A stretch of DNA of 64,000 nucleotides from Comamonadaceae bacterium (GTDB lineage Bacteria > Pseudomonadota > Gammaproteobacteria > Burkholderiales > Burkholderiaceae_C): assembly GCA_947475685.1 (NCBI GenBank), contig CANJNC010000003.1, positions 1 through 64,000 of the forward strand. The letters are read 5' to 3'. Within the stretch, counting starts at the first letter, position 1; the number at the start of each line of letters is the position of its first letter. The notes beneath the pieces are model-generated. The model saw only the letters and a list, made by a program, of their open reading frames with translations, searched no databases and was not told where the DNA came from. Shown here piece after piece: positions 18,161 to 26,991 of this stretch. Position numbers and translations under genes: made by a program.

Positions 18161-18464
18161 GGCGAGTGCCTTTGAGAAAAGTAAATAGGGGTGCTGCTCG
18201 GTGGCTTAGGGTTTGCTTCATCAAAAAAGACCTCTAGGCCAAGGGCTCCAAGTCACTGAGCAGGCGTTTGAGAAGGATTGTATCGTGACATGAGCGGGGC
18301 TTGACTTTGGCAAGACCCTTAGCTCCGCGGGGTTGCGGGCCGTTTGAGGCCTGTAAAGACGCCCATGTTGGGACAAAAAAGGGGCGCTGCTTTGCCCAAA
18401 GCCTCGGGTGCATTTTTAGGAGAAGTGTGGGTTTGGGCATAATTTTGAGGTAAAAAAACCGATA
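18161..18464. other. Divergent intergenic region before dapF
   Basis: About 300 bases without a convincing gene between the minus-strand CMD-family gene and dapF. A CATAAT (18438-18443) with a weak TTTAGG 17 bases upstream (18415-18420) could be the dapF promoter. No recognisable RNA or repeat is seen. Confidence 0.4.
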
Positions 18465-19379
18465 ATGTCGCCCATGCGGATTCCTTTTACAAAAATGCAC
18501 GGCACGGGCAATGATTTTGTGGTGATCAACGAAACACAAAAACGCTACGACCTTCAGGCCAAGGAGTATCAATTTTTGGCCGACCGACATTTTGGTGTGG
18601 GTGCAGATCAAATTTTAAGTGTCCGCGCCTGTGATGAGACCGGCATCGATTTTGAGTATGTCATTCACAATGCGGATGGCTCCGAGGTCGAGCACTGCGG
18701 CAACGGCGCGAGATGCTTTTTGCGGTTTGTGCGCGAGGAGGGTTTGAGTCAAAAGAGCCCTTTGGTGGTCAAAGTTAAAAAGGGCGTCATTGAGCTCACC
18801 GACACCCAAGACGGGTGGGTCCGTGTGCAAATGGGCGCACCCGTTTTTCAAGCGTCTCTCATTCCATTTTGTCCGCAATTTTCAAAACCATTGGCCTCTT
18901 TGGAGGGGTTTGAAATTCGACGAATTGAATTGGATCCGGTGCAAGTGGGCACACATGCCCTTGAGCACTTTGACTTTGCTGTGCTGTCGATGGGAAACCC
19001 ACATGCGGTCTGCGTGGTGCAAGATGTAGAGAGTTTGGCGCTTGAGACTGTAGGCCCATTCATCGAGCACCACCCGTCGTTTCCTCAAAGGGTGAATGTG
19101 GGCTTCATGCAAATTGTGTCTCGTCAAGAAGTCAAACTCAGGGTGTTTGAGCGCGGTTCTGGTGAAACCTTGGCGTGTGGCAGCGGGGCGTGTGCGGCTG
19201 TGGTCACTGGCATTGTGAGAGGTCTTCTGGATCCCCAGGTCTTGGTTCATGCGCGTGGTGGGCGTTTGGAAATTGAATGGCGTGGCACCTTTGAGGGTTC
19301 ACTCAAGGGCGTGCAAAGCGATGTTGTTTTGACGGGGCCAGCGGTGACCGTCTTTAAAGGTGAATTGGATATTCAATGA
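18465..19379 (+). CDS. dapF: Diaminopimelate epimerase
   Basis: DapF interconverts LL- and meso-diaminopimelate, giving the meso form for lysine and for the peptidoglycan stem peptide used by murE in this window. The two catalytic cysteines lie in EHCGNGARC and in LACGSGAC, and the N-terminal KMHGTGNDFVVI is diagnostic. The 304-residue length is slightly above the usual 275. The start at 18465 has a GAGG about 14 bases upstream. An ATG three codons later (18474) matches the usual family start and is equally possible. Its stop overlaps the DUF484 start as ATGA. Confidence 0.95.
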   Translation: MSPMRIPFTKMHGTGNDFVVINETQKRYDLQAKEYQFLADRHFGVGADQILSVRACDETGIDFEYVIHNADGSEVEHCGNGARCFLRFVREEGLSQKSPLVVKVKKGVIELTDTQDGWVRVQMGAPVFQASLIPFCPQFSKPLASLEGFEIRRIELDPVQVGTHALEHFDFAVLSMGNPHAVCVVQDVESLALETVGPFIEHHPSFPQRVNVGFMQIVSRQEVKLRVFERGSGETLACGSGACAAVVTGIVRGLLDPQVLVHARGGRLEIEWRGTFEGSLKGVQSDVVLTGPAVTVFKGELDIQ

Positions 19380-20170
19380 CTCAGATCAATTCCATGACTC
19401 CCATCACGGAGGACGATATTGCCAACTTCTTGGTCAATACGCCAGATTTCTTTCTGCGTCACGCAGAGGTGCTCGCACAGGTGAGAATTGTGAGCCCGCA
19501 CGGCCAAAGGGCAGTCAGTTTGCAAGAAAGACAAGCGGACATGCTCAGGGAGAAGATCCGTGCTCTGGAGACCCGGCTCATGGAGATGATCAGAAATGGC
19601 AATGAAAATTTGATCTTGACCGATCGATTGCATCGATGGGCTAAGAATTTGTTGATGGTCACAGACCCCAACGCCTTGCCTAAAACCATTTTGCTGGAAA
19701 TTCAACATCAGTTCATGGTGCCTCAAGTCGCCATGAAGTTGTGGCATGTCAAAGAGGCGTTTTTGGACTCTCCCTGCGCACAAGGCGTCACGTCAAGCGT
19801 GCAAGAGTTTGCCGCCAGTTTGAAGCAACCTTATTGCGGCCCCAATTCTGGCTTTGAAGCCATCTCATGGCTAGAGGATGCAAAGGCGGTGCAATCGATT
19901 GCCATGGTCAATCTAAAGCCATTGAAAGTCTCTGGCCAACCAAGCAGTTTTGTAAACCAAGTGCTGCAAGACGGGAGTGAGGTACAGTCCTCTCACGCTT
20001 TTTCGTCTCCCAATGTGTCCAAAGAGTTTCAACCCGAGTCCTTTGGCTTGTTGGTCTTGGCCTCTCCAGACCCTCAGCGTTATCATGCAGCAATGGGCAC
20101 CGACTTTTTAGAGCGAATTGGAGAGTTGGCCAGTGCAGCATTGATTCAACTGTGGCTCAATCAAGCCTGA
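19376..20170 (+). CDS. DUF484 family protein
   Basis: A 264-residue member of the DUF484 family. The N-terminal part reads VNTPDFFLRHAEVLAQV and then SLQERQADMLREKIRALETR, a coiled-coil leading into a GAF-like domain. Biochemical function is not established. It overlaps dapF by four bases and is followed by xerC, the gene order dapF-DUF484-xerC known from E. coli (dapF-yigA-xerC). Co-transcription with dapF is clear from the overlap. No signal peptide is seen. Confidence 0.88.
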   Translation: MTQINSMTPITEDDIANFLVNTPDFFLRHAEVLAQVRIVSPHGQRAVSLQERQADMLREKIRALETRLMEMIRNGNENLILTDRLHRWAKNLLMVTDPNALPKTILLEIQHQFMVPQVAMKLWHVKEAFLDSPCAQGVTSSVQEFAASLKQPYCGPNSGFEAISWLEDAKAVQSIAMVNLKPLKVSGQPSSFVNQVLQDGSEVQSSHAFSSPNVSKEFQPESFGLLVLASPDPQRYHAAMGTDFLERIGELASAALIQLWLNQA

Positions 20171-20355
20171 TGCCCAAGCTCGTGTTCAAGCCGCGCGCGC
20201 GTGTCTTGGCAAAGCTTTGAGTGTCCTTTTAAAAGCTTGGGTGAATTTCGCGCCGCTTAAAGGGTCTGTAAGAGGCTTGTGCACATTAAAAAGCAGTTGA
20301 ACTTATTTTGAAACCACACCCCCATTTTGAGGATCTCAAGCAAAGGACACCTTTG

Positions 20356-21321
20356 ATGTCCCATCCTTGGGTCAAGGCTTATTTAGAGCACGTGCGTTTT
20401 GAGAAACGTTTGGCCGCTCGGACCTGTGTGTTGTATGAGTTGGATTTGATCAAACTGGCTGATTTTGCCTGTGCATTGGCGCTTGAGTGGCGTGGCATCG
20501 AATCGCATCACATTCGCATGTGGGTCGCCTCGATGCATCAAGCGCATCGAAGTGGTCGTGGCATTGCATTGATCTTGTCAGGATGGAGGGGGTTTTTTGC
20601 CTGGTGCTGTCGAGAGGGCCATTTGAAGGCCAATCCGGTGCTCGGTTTAAGGGCTCCCAAAGCGGCCAAGCCTTTGCCCAAGGCCTTGAATGTCGATCAG
20701 GCCGTTCAATTGGCCGATTTTGTTAGCACCCAAAGTGGCGACATGAGCGAAGTTGCCAAAGAGGAGTTGGCCTGGTTGGAGGCGAGAGACGCTTTGATGG
20801 TGGAGCTTTTGTACGGCAGTGGTCTGCGGGTGGGTGAGATGGTGGGCTTGGATGTACGTGCCTCGCAGAAGTCTTTGGGTTGGATCGATGCGGCGCAACG
20901 CATGGCATTTGTCTTGGGCAAAGGCAGCAAACGGCGAAGTGCGCCGGTTGGACAAAGTGCCCTGAAGGCCTTGAGTGCATGGATGAATATGCGAGATCGG
21001 TATTTGAAGGCAGATGCGAGAGCGCCTGAGGCCTTGCTGCTTGGTCGAGGAGGGACGCGTTTAACTGCGCAAGCCATTTGGCAGCGTTTGCGATCTCGTG
21101 CCAAGCTTGCAGGTGTTCAAACGCCAGTGCATCCTCACATGCTCAGGCATTCCTTTGCCAGTCACTTGCTCCAGTCCAGTGGGGACTTAAGGGGTGTGCA
21201 AGAGTTGCTAGGGCACGCCAACATCAGCACCACGCAGGTATATACTCGTTTGGATTATCAGCACTTGTCAAAAATTTACGACCAAGCGCATCCTCGCGCC
21301 AAAAGAAAAGAGATCAAATAA
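20356..21321 (+). CDS. xerC: Tyrosine recombinase XerC
   Basis: XerC with XerD resolves chromosome dimers at dif during division. The catalytic residues are visible: the first arginine in GSGLRVGEMVGLD, HxxR in HMLRHSFASHLL, the second histidine in LLGHANIST and the nucleophilic tyrosine in TQVYTRLD. At 321 residues it is normal if the ATG at 20356 is used. That ATG has AAAGGA eight bases upstream and begins MSHPWVKAYLEHV. A TTG 16 codons earlier is less likely. It is the third gene of the dapF cluster. No dif site was recognised in this window. Confidence 0.95.
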   Translation: MSHPWVKAYLEHVRFEKRLAARTCVLYELDLIKLADFACALALEWRGIESHHIRMWVASMHQAHRSGRGIALILSGWRGFFAWCCREGHLKANPVLGLRAPKAAKPLPKALNVDQAVQLADFVSTQSGDMSEVAKEELAWLEARDALMVELLYGSGLRVGEMVGLDVRASQKSLGWIDAAQRMAFVLGKGSKRRSAPVGQSALKALSAWMNMRDRYLKADARAPEALLLGRGGTRLTAQAIWQRLRSRAKLAGVQTPVHPHMLRHSFASHLLQSSGDLRGVQELLGHANISTTQVYTRLDYQHLSKIYDQAHPRAKRKEIK

Positions 21322-21382
21322 TGGTCTTCGTGCACAAAGCAATGGAGCTCCTTTTGATCCATCTTCTGCTTGGGTCTGTGAC

Positions 21383-22597
21383 ATGAAAACACTTCGACTC
21401 AGAGAGGGCAAAGAGAGGTCCTTGCTCAGAGGGCATCCTTGGATTTTTGACACGGCCATTGCCAAAGGCAGTGCAGATGCGGGTGAAACGGTCAAGGTGG
21501 AGTCGTTTGAGGGGGCTTTTTTGGCCTGGGCTGCTTACAGTCCTCAATCTAAAATCAAAGCACGTGTTTGGAGTTTTGATGAAAAGCAAAGGATTGATGA
21601 AGAGTTCTTGGACGGATTGGTTCAAAAAGCGGTGCAAAGCCGGCAGTTGTTTGATCTTCAATCCAATGGCGTGCGACTGGTGCACGCTGAGTCGGACGGT
21701 CTGCCTGGGCTGATTGTGGACCAATATGCGGACACCTTGGTGCTTCAGGTGCTCGGTTGTGGTGTGGAGCGCTTTAAGTCCATCTTGGTCAAGTCCTTGA
21801 TGAAACACACGGGTTTAGATCGGGTCTACGAGCGATCCGATACCCAGGCCAGGACGATGGAGGGGCTGGCGCCGAGTGCGGGGTGGCTTTCACATCCGCA
21901 GACGCAAAAAAACCTCTTGCTCCAAATTACCGAGCACGATTGCAAGCTCGATTTGGACATCGAGCATGGGCACAAGACGGGATTTTATTTGGATCAAAGG
22001 GAGTCGAGAAGGCGCTTTGCCGACTATGCACAACGCATGTCGTTTGAGCGTGTGCTCAATTGCTTTTGTTACACGGGGGGTTTTAGTGTGGCGGCCTTGA
22101 TGGGCATGCGCCGTGCAGGTGTGCTTCAAAAGGGCGGGCATGTGATCAGCATTGACTCCTCAGCGAATGCGCTGAACATGGCGGCGCAGAACATGCGGCT
22201 CAATGGATTTTCAAGCGAGCACTTCACCCTAATGGATGCAGATGTGAATGCATCGTTGCGCTTGTTTTTGCAAGAATCTAGGCAGTTTGATGCCATTGTG
22301 TTGGACCCACCGAAATTTGCGCCCTCGCATGCGCACGTTGAGCGGGCAGCGCGCGCTTACAAAGACATCAACCGTTTGGCGCTTCAGCTTCTGAGGCCAG
22401 GGGGGGTGTTGTTCACCTTCAGTTGTTCAGGGGGTGTTTCGGCAGATTTGTTCCATAAAATAGTGGCCTCTGCGGGTGCGGATGCCCATGTGGATGGTTT
22501 CATTGCTGAGCGCCTTCAAGGGGCGATGGATCATCCGATGACCTTGAATTTCCCGGAAGGGGATTATTTGAAGGGTTTGGTCGTCATTCGAAAGTGA
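21383..22597 (+). CDS. rlmI: 23S rRNA (cytosine) methyltransferase RlmI-like
   Basis: A 404-residue class I methyltransferase of the YccW/RlmI family, which methylates C1962 of 23S rRNA in E. coli. The N-terminal PUA-like part begins MKTLRLREGKERSLLRGHPW, which is diagnostic. The Rossmann domain follows with GFYLDQRESRR, VLNCFCYTGGFSVAA and the catalytic-site motif VLDPPKFAPS, and a cysteine in FSCSG. It lies 61 bases after xerC on the same strand. Exact target specificity is inferred from the family. Confidence 0.88.
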   Translation: MKTLRLREGKERSLLRGHPWIFDTAIAKGSADAGETVKVESFEGAFLAWAAYSPQSKIKARVWSFDEKQRIDEEFLDGLVQKAVQSRQLFDLQSNGVRLVHAESDGLPGLIVDQYADTLVLQVLGCGVERFKSILVKSLMKHTGLDRVYERSDTQARTMEGLAPSAGWLSHPQTQKNLLLQITEHDCKLDLDIEHGHKTGFYLDQRESRRRFADYAQRMSFERVLNCFCYTGGFSVAALMGMRRAGVLQKGGHVISIDSSANALNMAAQNMRLNGFSSEHFTLMDADVNASLRLFLQESRQFDAIVLDPPKFAPSHAHVERAARAYKDINRLALQLLRPGGVLFTFSCSGGVSADLFHKIVASAGADAHVDGFIAERLQGAMDHPMTLNFPEGDYLKGLVVIRK

Positions 22598-22695
22598 TAT
22601 GCTCGGTTTTTAGCTTTTTTTAAGCTTGGGCATTGAATTGAGGGGTCGTCGGCCCCATTTGTTTTTTTGTTCTTTTGTAGAAAGTATGTCCCCCC

Positions 22696-23805
22696 ATGTT
22701 AATTCCAGCAACCATTCTGACCGGCTTTTTAGGCGCAGGCAAAACGACTTTATTGAAACGCGTCCTGTCTGAGGCCCACGGGCAAAAGATTGCGGTGATA
22801 GAAAATGAGTTTGGTGAAGAAAACATTGACAACGATATTTTGGTCCTTGAAAGCGAGGAGCAAATCATTCAAATGAGCAACGGGTGTGTGTGTTGCACCA
22901 TTCGAGAGGATTTGAGAACGACATTGACCGATTTGGCCGAGAAAAAGAGAAAGGGGGAGCTCCATTTTGACCGCGTGGTGATTGAGACCACGGGGCTTGC
23001 AGACCCAGGGCCCGTTGCGCAAACCTTTTTCATGGACGACCAGATCGCCGAGAGCTACTTGCTTGACTCCATTTTGACCTTGGTCGATGCCAAACACGCG
23101 GCGCAACAATTGAACGATCGGCAAGAGGCCAGGCGACAAGTGGGCTTTGCCGATCAGATTTTTATCAGCAAAACCGATCTGGTGAGCCCCGAGTCCTTGG
23201 ACGCTTTGCAGCACAGGTTAAAGCACATGAACCCCAGGGCTCCTCAAAAAGCGGTTCACTTTGGAGACGTCTCGATTGACGAGGTCTTTGATTTAAAGGG
23301 CTTTAACTTGAATGCGAAATTGGACATCGATCCAGACTTTTTAAAGGACGAGGAGCATGCGCACCATGAGCACGGGGAGCATTGTGATCACCCCTCACAC
23401 CAGCACGCTCACACAGAGCACGCTGAGCACGCGGAGCACGCGGATCATGAGCATTCCGAGCACTGCGATCACCCCTCGCATCAGCACGCGCACCACCATC
23501 GCCATGATGACGATGTCAAGAGTTTTGTCTTCAAGTCCAATCGCGCTTTTGATCCAGCCAAGTTGGAGGACTTTTTAGGCGCCATTGTCAATATCTACGG
23601 CCCCAAAATGTTGCGCTACAAAGGGGTGTTGAACATGAAGGGAACCGATCGAAAGGTGATTTTCCAAGGCGTTCATCAGTTGATGGGCAGCGATTTAGGC
23701 CCTCAATGGGGCAAGGACGAGGTTAAAAACAACAAAATGGTCTTTATTGGCATCGATTTGCCCAGAGATATTTTCTTGCAAGGCTTAGAACAGTGCCTAG
23801 TATGA
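22696..23805 (+). CDS. COG0523 (CobW/ZNG1-type) metal-transfer GTPase with His-rich segment
   Basis: A 369-residue G3E GTPase that likely inserts or buffers a metal, often zinc. The P-loop GFLGAGKTT is at residues 9-17, the metal-binding CxCC motif is GCVCC at 64-68, and IETTGLADPGP is the Walker-B region. Residues about 217-275 form a His/Glu/Asp-rich loop containing two copies of EHCDHPSHQHAH 27 residues apart. The CobW C-terminal domain (LRYKGVLNMKG) follows. The next gene is a DksA with a reduced zinc finger, a pairing known from zinc-starvation responses. No Zur box was recognised upstream. Confidence 0.88.
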   Translation: MLIPATILTGFLGAGKTTLLKRVLSEAHGQKIAVIENEFGEENIDNDILVLESEEQIIQMSNGCVCCTIREDLRTTLTDLAEKKRKGELHFDRVVIETTGLADPGPVAQTFFMDDQIAESYLLDSILTLVDAKHAAQQLNDRQEARRQVGFADQIFISKTDLVSPESLDALQHRLKHMNPRAPQKAVHFGDVSIDEVFDLKGFNLNAKLDIDPDFLKDEEHAHHEHGEHCDHPSHQHAHTEHAEHAEHADHEHSEHCDHPSHQHAHHHRHDDDVKSFVFKSNRAFDPAKLEDFLGAIVNIYGPKMLRYKGVLNMKGTDRKVIFQGVHQLMGSDLGPQWGKDEVKNNKMVFIGIDLPRDIFLQGLEQCLV

Positions 23806-23948
23806 GTACAATCCGCGCGCTAGCGAAACTTTCCTGAGCGTGTGCCGTTTGGCATGGGTGAGGTGTTTTGCTCGGGTATGAAGGTCGGATGACAAGAGTA
23901 GGTGCGCCCTTGGGCTTGGCTCAGAGCGCATTTCTTTGAGGAGACAAA

Positions 23949-25100
23949 ATGAATAAATCTAGTGCAAAACCCAAGGCTCGTCCATCGCCTGTGAAGGCTG
24001 CAGGTGCTAAAAAAGTGGCAAAGCCCGTCAAAGCGGCCGCTAAAAAAGCAATCAAAGTGGCCCCTAAAGCAGCGGTGAAAGCAGTGGTGAAAACTGCGGC
24101 GAAAGTCGCCTTGAAAAAGCCCACCCAGTCCTTAGTCAAAGCCAAGCCTGCAGTTAAAAAAGCACAGGCCAAACCCCTTGCAAAAGCACCCGCCAAGAAG
24201 GCGCTCAAAACGCCGGTGAAACCCCCACCCAAGGTGCAGGGCAAAGCGGCTGTCAAGCCTGTTGCTAAACCTGTTGTCAAGACGACCCCTGTCAAAGCGC
24301 CTTCCAAAGCGCCTATAAAAACACCTATCAAAGCCCCTGTTGCTGCGCCTGTAAAGGCTCCGCCCCTTGCCCCTATCAAGGCCCTCGTAAAGGCGCCCAC
24401 GGCACACAAGGCTCAGGTGACTCCGACACCTAAACCCGTCTTGCAAAAATCGCACGAGAACCATCTCCCCGTCGTGGCTGGTCAGTCCATTGCCCAGCCG
24501 CAATCTAAAAAATCCTCCAGAGGCGCCAAAGCCGCCTCCATGGTTCCTCCACCACCGGTGGCGGTTGTGTCTAGCAATGCTGCAAAATCCAGCTATGGAC
24601 CCTCAACCACCCCCTCCTTACCTTCGGTGATACCCGTGAACCCTAAAAAAGACAGTAAATTGGCCAACAATTGGAAAAAAAAGCCGGTCGGCGAACTGAG
24701 CGACGCGGAGATTTTGTCGATGCCAGACACCGAGTACATGAACGACACGCAGATGGCGTTTTTCAAACTTAAATTGGTCGCTCTGAAGGGGGATATTTTG
24801 GCCAATGCGGGTCAAACGACTGAAAATTTGCGCGAAGAGACCGTTGTGGTGCCCGACCCAGCCGATCGCGCCACTATCGAAGAAGAGCATGCGCTTGAAT
24901 TGAGAACGCGAGACCGGGAGAGAAAGTTGCTGAAAAAGATTGAGCAATCGATTCATCGCATTGATGGGGGCGACTACGGCTACTGCGATGAAACCGGGGA
25001 AGCCATTGGCGTGGGACGCTTGTTGGCACGGCCTACGGCCACGCTTTCCCTAGAGGCTCAACAAAGACGCGAGCTCAAACAAAAGATGTTTGGCGACTGA
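23949..25100 (+). CDS. dksA: DksA-type RNA polymerase-binding regulator with Lys/Ala/Pro-rich tail
   Basis: The C-terminal 120 residues are DksA. The coiled-coil tip reads DPADRA near residue 302 (the functional DxxDxA), then LELRTRDRERKLLKKIEQS and DYGYCDETGEAIG. DksA binds the RNA polymerase secondary channel and works with ppGpp. Of the four zinc cysteines of E. coli DksA only the first remains; the others read Thr, Ser and Ala (C-T-S-A). Residues 1 to about 180 are Lys/Ala/Pro-rich like a histone H1 tail, so the protein is 383 residues rather than about 150. The tail is typical of Comamonadaceae as I recall. A strong GAGGAG precedes the ATG and a terminator follows. Confidence 0.9.
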   Translation: MNKSSAKPKARPSPVKAAGAKKVAKPVKAAAKKAIKVAPKAAVKAVVKTAAKVALKKPTQSLVKAKPAVKKAQAKPLAKAPAKKALKTPVKPPPKVQGKAAVKPVAKPVVKTTPVKAPSKAPIKTPIKAPVAAPVKAPPLAPIKALVKAPTAHKAQVTPTPKPVLQKSHENHLPVVAGQSIAQPQSKKSSRGAKAASMVPPPPVAVVSSNAAKSSYGPSTTPSLPSVIPVNPKKDSKLANNWKKKPVGELSDAEILSMPDTEYMNDTQMAFFKLKLVALKGDILANAGQTTENLREETVVVPDPADRATIEEEHALELRTRDRERKLLKKIEQSIHRIDGGDYGYCDETGEAIGVGRLLARPTATLSLEAQQRRELKQKMFGD

Positions 25101-25146
25101 GCTCGCTGGCAAGGGGGTGCTCTGGCCTTTGAAGCCCTTGGACAAG

Positions 25147-25181
25147 AAAAGCCTTGCGACGCTTTGCAGCAAGGCTTTTTT
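25147..25181 (+). terminator. Rho-independent terminator after dksA
   Basis: An inverted repeat (AAAAGCCTTGC with GCAAGGCTTTT, 11-base loop) runs into six T residues, 47 bases after the dksA stop. It separates the dapF-dksA region from the dcw cluster. Confidence 0.85.
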
Positions 25182-25411
25182 GTTGCCTTTTTCATACGCG
25201 CCAAGGGCTGTGCTTAAAAGGCAAAGGATGCTCAAAAAGACGGGCCCGAACACGCTCAAAGACGCCGAAAAAGGGTCAAAATACCGGATGTTGTCTCACA
25301 AGGCTTTCTTTTTAAAAGCGCACTGAGGAGACCATTATTTTTCCAAATACCAAATGGATCTCAAAAAGCTTAAAAAAAAGTAAAGTTAACGCTTCACATT
25401 CAGTTATTTCT

Positions 25412-25480
25412 CTAAGTCTTTGATTTTTTACAATAATTACCTTTAAAATAATTTCCAAACACCTCCTAAGTCTTTGATTT
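25412..25480 (+). repeat. 15-bp direct repeat CTAAGTCTTTGATTT
   Basis: Two exact copies at 25412-25426 and 25466-25480, 54 bases apart, in the dcw control region. Each contains TTGATT, a possible -35 element, so the repeat may mark tandem promoters or paired binding sites. Confidence 0.8.
25420..25449 (+). promoter_or_regulatory. Putative dcw-cluster promoter
   Basis: TTGATT (25420-25425) and TAAAAT (25444-25449) are 18 bases apart; the -10 matches five of six consensus bases. It lies about 170 bases before mraZ and upstream of the MraZ boxes. Confidence 0.45.
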
Positions 25481-25530
25481 CATTGAATAAACTCAAATAA
25501 AGAGGTTGCGCAAAGACAAAATCCTGATAC

Positions 25531-25565
25531 AGTGCAATAAAGTGCAAAATAGTGGGAAAAAGTGT
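25531..25565 (+). promoter_or_regulatory. Likely MraZ operator: four AGTG boxes at 10-bp spacing
   Basis: AGTG occurs at 25531, 25541, 25551 and 25561, one helical turn apart, with A/T-rich spacers. MraZ is known to bind direct repeats at 10-bp spacing (TGGGA-N5 in E. coli, AAAGTG-type boxes in other bacteria). The array ends 51 bases before the mraZ ATG, where autorepression of the cluster would be expected. Confidence 0.75.
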
Positions 25566-25615
25566 AATCTTTTCTCCGCTGCTTTTTGCATGCCAAAGCT
25601 TGCTCGCCATCAAGG

Positions 25616-26053
25616 ATGTTTTTTGTGTTTCAAGGTGCCTCTTCATTAACGCTAGACGGTAAGGGTCGTTTGTCCATACCGACAAGGCACCGTGACGTTT
25701 TGCTTGCCAATGCGTTGGGTCAATTGACCATTACTCGCCACCCGCATGGTTGTTTGATGATGTTTGAGCGTCCTGAGTGGGAATTGTTTCGCCAACGCAT
25801 TGCGCAGTTGCCCATGAGTGCGCAGTGGTGGAAGAGAATTTTGCTGGGCAACGCCATGGATGTAGAGATGGACGGCACGGCCAGAATTTTATTGTCCCCT
25901 GAGTTGCGCGCGGCAGCCAATTTGCAAAAGGACATCATGTTGCTGGGAATGGGCAACCATTTTGAAATTTGGGACAAAGCAGCTTACGAGGCGCAAGAGG
26001 CCTTGGAGATGCAAAAAGAGATGCCTGATGTGTTCAAGGCATTTTCCTTTTAA
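25616..26053 (+). CDS. mraZ: Transcriptional regulator MraZ
   Basis: MraZ is the AbrB-fold, ring-forming DNA-binding protein that controls the dcw cluster from its first position. The 145-residue chain has both MraZ half-repeats: [20 protein letters not shown] near the N-terminus and [20 protein letters not shown] in the second half, each with the conserved D-x-x-G-R-hydrophobic pattern. The ATG at 25616 has AAGG just upstream. A TTG ten codons earlier is rejected because [10 protein letters not shown] is the usual start. The AGTG array directly upstream is the probable target. rsmH follows after five bases. Confidence 0.93.
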   Translation: MFFVFQGASSLTLDGKGRLSIPTRHRDVLLANALGQLTITRHPHGCLMMFERPEWELFRQRIAQLPMSAQWWKRILLGNAMDVEMDGTARILLSPELRAAANLQKDIMLLGMGNHFEIWDKAAYEAQEALEMQKEMPDVFKAFSF

Positions 26054-26058
26054 AGCAA

Positions 26059-26991
26059 ATGACAGACTCAGAATGGACGCACACCACGGTTTTATTGCAA
26101 GAGGCCGTGACGGCACTGCTTCAAAGCGAACCAGGTTGCTATGTGGACGCGACTTTCGGGCGTGGGGGTCATTCAAATTTGATCTTGAATCATCTGCACG
26201 CCAAAGGGCAATTGATTGCATTCGACAAAGACCCGGAGGCTGTTCGGGCGGCGCAGACCATCAAGGACCCGCGTTTCAGCATCCGTCACCAAGGATTTAC
26301 GCACATCAGCGACTTGCCCAGGCAAAGTGTGGTTGGCGTACTCATGGATTTGGGCATCAGTTCGCCTCAAATCGACAACCCAGTGCGTGGATTTTCATTT
26401 CGATCGAGCGGCCCCTTGGACATGCGCATGGACCCAAGCCAAGGGGAATCGGTGAAAGACTGGCTGCACAGGGCGGATGAATTAGAAATCAAAGAGGTCA
26501 TTAAAGAGTATGGAGAAGAGCGGTTTGCTTCATCGATTGCAAAGGCGATTGTTACTCGCCGACAAGAGCGTGGTGTTCCTCAAACCACCACAGAGTTGGC
26601 ACAGCTCGTGGCTGGTGCGGTCAAAACCCGCGAGTCGGGCCAAGATCCTGCAACGAGGACATTTCAAGCTTTTCGGATTTTCATCAATCGTGAGCTTGAA
26701 GAGTTGCATCAAGCGCTAGAGGCAAGTTTGGAAGTTCTTCAGCCCGGAGGGCGTTTAGTGGTCATTAGTTTTCATTCTTTGGAGGACAGGATCGTGAAGC
26801 AATTCATTGCCAAGCACTCCAAGGAGCAGTTTGATCGACGTGCGCCCTTTGCACGCCCTCAAGAAATGGCCTTCAAGCGTCTGGAGCGAATCAAACCCTC
26901 CATGGATGAAGTGCAAAGAAACCCTAGAAGCAGGAGTGCAATCATGAGAGTTGCGCAACGATTAGGCTCAATGAGTGAGGTGCATGCATGA
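26059..26991 (+). CDS. rsmH: 16S rRNA (cytosine1402-N4)-methyltransferase RsmH (MraW)
   Basis: RsmH methylates N4 of C1402 in the 16S rRNA decoding centre. Signatures are [10 protein letters not shown] at the N-terminus, the SAM-binding [40 protein letters not shown] and late [17 protein letters not shown]. Length (310 residues) is standard. It starts five bases after the mraZ stop and its own stop overlaps the ftsL ATG (ATGA), the usual dcw order. Confidence 0.95.
   Translation: MTDSEWTHTTVLLQEAVTALLQSEPGCYVDATFGRGGHSNLILNHLHAKGQLIAFDKDPEAVRAAQTIKDPRFSIRHQGFTHISDLPRQSVVGVLMDLGISSPQIDNPVRGFSFRSSGPLDMRMDPSQGESVKDWLHRADELEIKEVIKEYGEERFASSIAKAIVTRRQERGVPQTTTELAQLVAGAVKTRESGQDPATRTFQAFRIFINRELEELHQALEASLEVLQPGGRLVVISFHSLEDRIVKQFIAKHSKEQFDRRAPFARPQEMAFKRLERIKPSMDEVQRNPRSRSAIMRVAQRLGSMSEVHA

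Larger units (their letters stand above)
25182..25615. other. AT-rich control region before the dcw cluster
   Basis: More than 400 bases without a gene, becoming strongly AT-rich after 25330. It holds the promoter candidate, the 15-bp direct repeat and the MraZ-box array that are listed separately. No other feature was recognised. Confidence 0.7.
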
